DNA from: Methanosarcina sp.
GTDB lineage: Archaea; Halobacteriota; Methanosarcinia; Methanosarcinales; Methanosarcinaceae
DNA length: 64,000 bases
Reading direction: 5' to 3'
Assembly (NCBI GenBank): GCA_003164755.1
Contig: PLUB01000059.1
Location: 1-64,000, forward strand
The stretch's first letter is position 1. The number at the start of each line of letters is the position of its first letter. Position numbers and translations under genes: made by a program. Below the pieces are notes generated by a model, which was not told where the DNA came from, did not search any database, and worked only from the letters and a program-made list of their open reading frames with translations. This document shows positions 63,806 to 64,000 of the stretch, piece by piece.

Positions 63806-64000
63806 GATATTTATATTATTTTTGGTATAGGTATCCTTTTTAAGGATATATCCTTATTAATTAATCTATTAATAGCTCACCAACTCTATTTTTTTACACC
63901 CACTATATTTTGAAAATTATCTCGCCCTAAAACCTAACGTTTACTTTTTAAATTTCAAGTAATCTTCGATAGCTATTGATCAAAAACTAAAAATGGTGTA
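63806..64000. other. upstream region of the protease relic
   Basis: AT-rich. TTAAGGATATATCCTTATTA at 63839-63858 is a palindrome that may be part of a promoter or operator. No gene. Confidence 0.35.

Overview
The window is a piece of a Methanosarcina chromosome (methanogenic archaeon). The 16S rRNA gene at the left end is archaeal. Methanosarcina-type families recur: MEDS and PAS sensor kinases, DUF11 and PKD/papain-like surface proteins, DUF5518, YwbE, archaeal OafA-like acyltransferase, and a coiled-coil family ending in KKPWW. Archaeal TATA boxes and GGAG-type ribosome binding sites are also present. The species cannot be fixed from this. The low coding density and heavy gene decay resemble the M. 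barkeri type of genome (inference).

Layout. 0-2 kb: 16S rRNA on the minus strand with tandem TATA boxes upstream, and the first bases of the spacer. 2.5-22.3 kb: a cell-surface glycan locus in an advanced state of decay. Intact genes are a GT2 and a GT4 glycosyltransferase, a Wzx-type flippase coupled to another GT2, an ATP-grasp/HAD fusion, a zinc-ribbon methyltransferase and a DegT/DnrJ aminotransferase. Between them lie a broken GT2, a broken flippase, a broken DegT gene, insertion-sequence debris and a segmental duplication of which one arm carries a dead IS630 element. 23-30 kb: a broken DUF11 surface protein, an intact iron-containing alcohol dehydrogenase, a methyltransferase tail, a DUF5518 membrane protein and a DUF1330 protein. 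30-44 kb: two degraded, partly near-identical sensor kinase genes, a TPR protein, a flavin reductase, an Hsp20-like protein, and broken nitroreductase and phosphoribosyltransferase genes. 44-52 kb: YwbE, IS200 debris, an HTH remnant, an acyltransferase, several very small ORFs and the 3' end of a group I chaperonin (groEL). 52.8-57.4 kb: a complete but dead kdpABC-kdpD potassium uptake operon. 59-61 kb: an IS200/IS605 element with intact tnpA and decayed tnpB, then a fluoride unit (riboswitch, crcB, DUF190). 62-63.8 kb: a broken secreted papain-like protease with lectin-like and PKD domains.

How the parts work together. The glycan genes would make activated amino sugars (DegT), assemble them (GT2/GT4), modify them (methyltransferase, acyltransferase) and export them (Wzx). 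The surface proteins would be displayed in the same envelope. The crcB unit exports fluoride under riboswitch control. About half of the recognisable protein genes carry stops, frameshifts or truncations, and the long AT-rich gaps hold dispersed repeats and unreadable coding remnants. I did not find a clear new defence or biosynthetic system. The best candidates for follow-up are the fluoride riboswitch, the overlapping hairpins in front of the GT4 gene, the small ORFs with good initiation signals, the recent sequence exchange between the two sensor genes, and the amber codon in the kinase.
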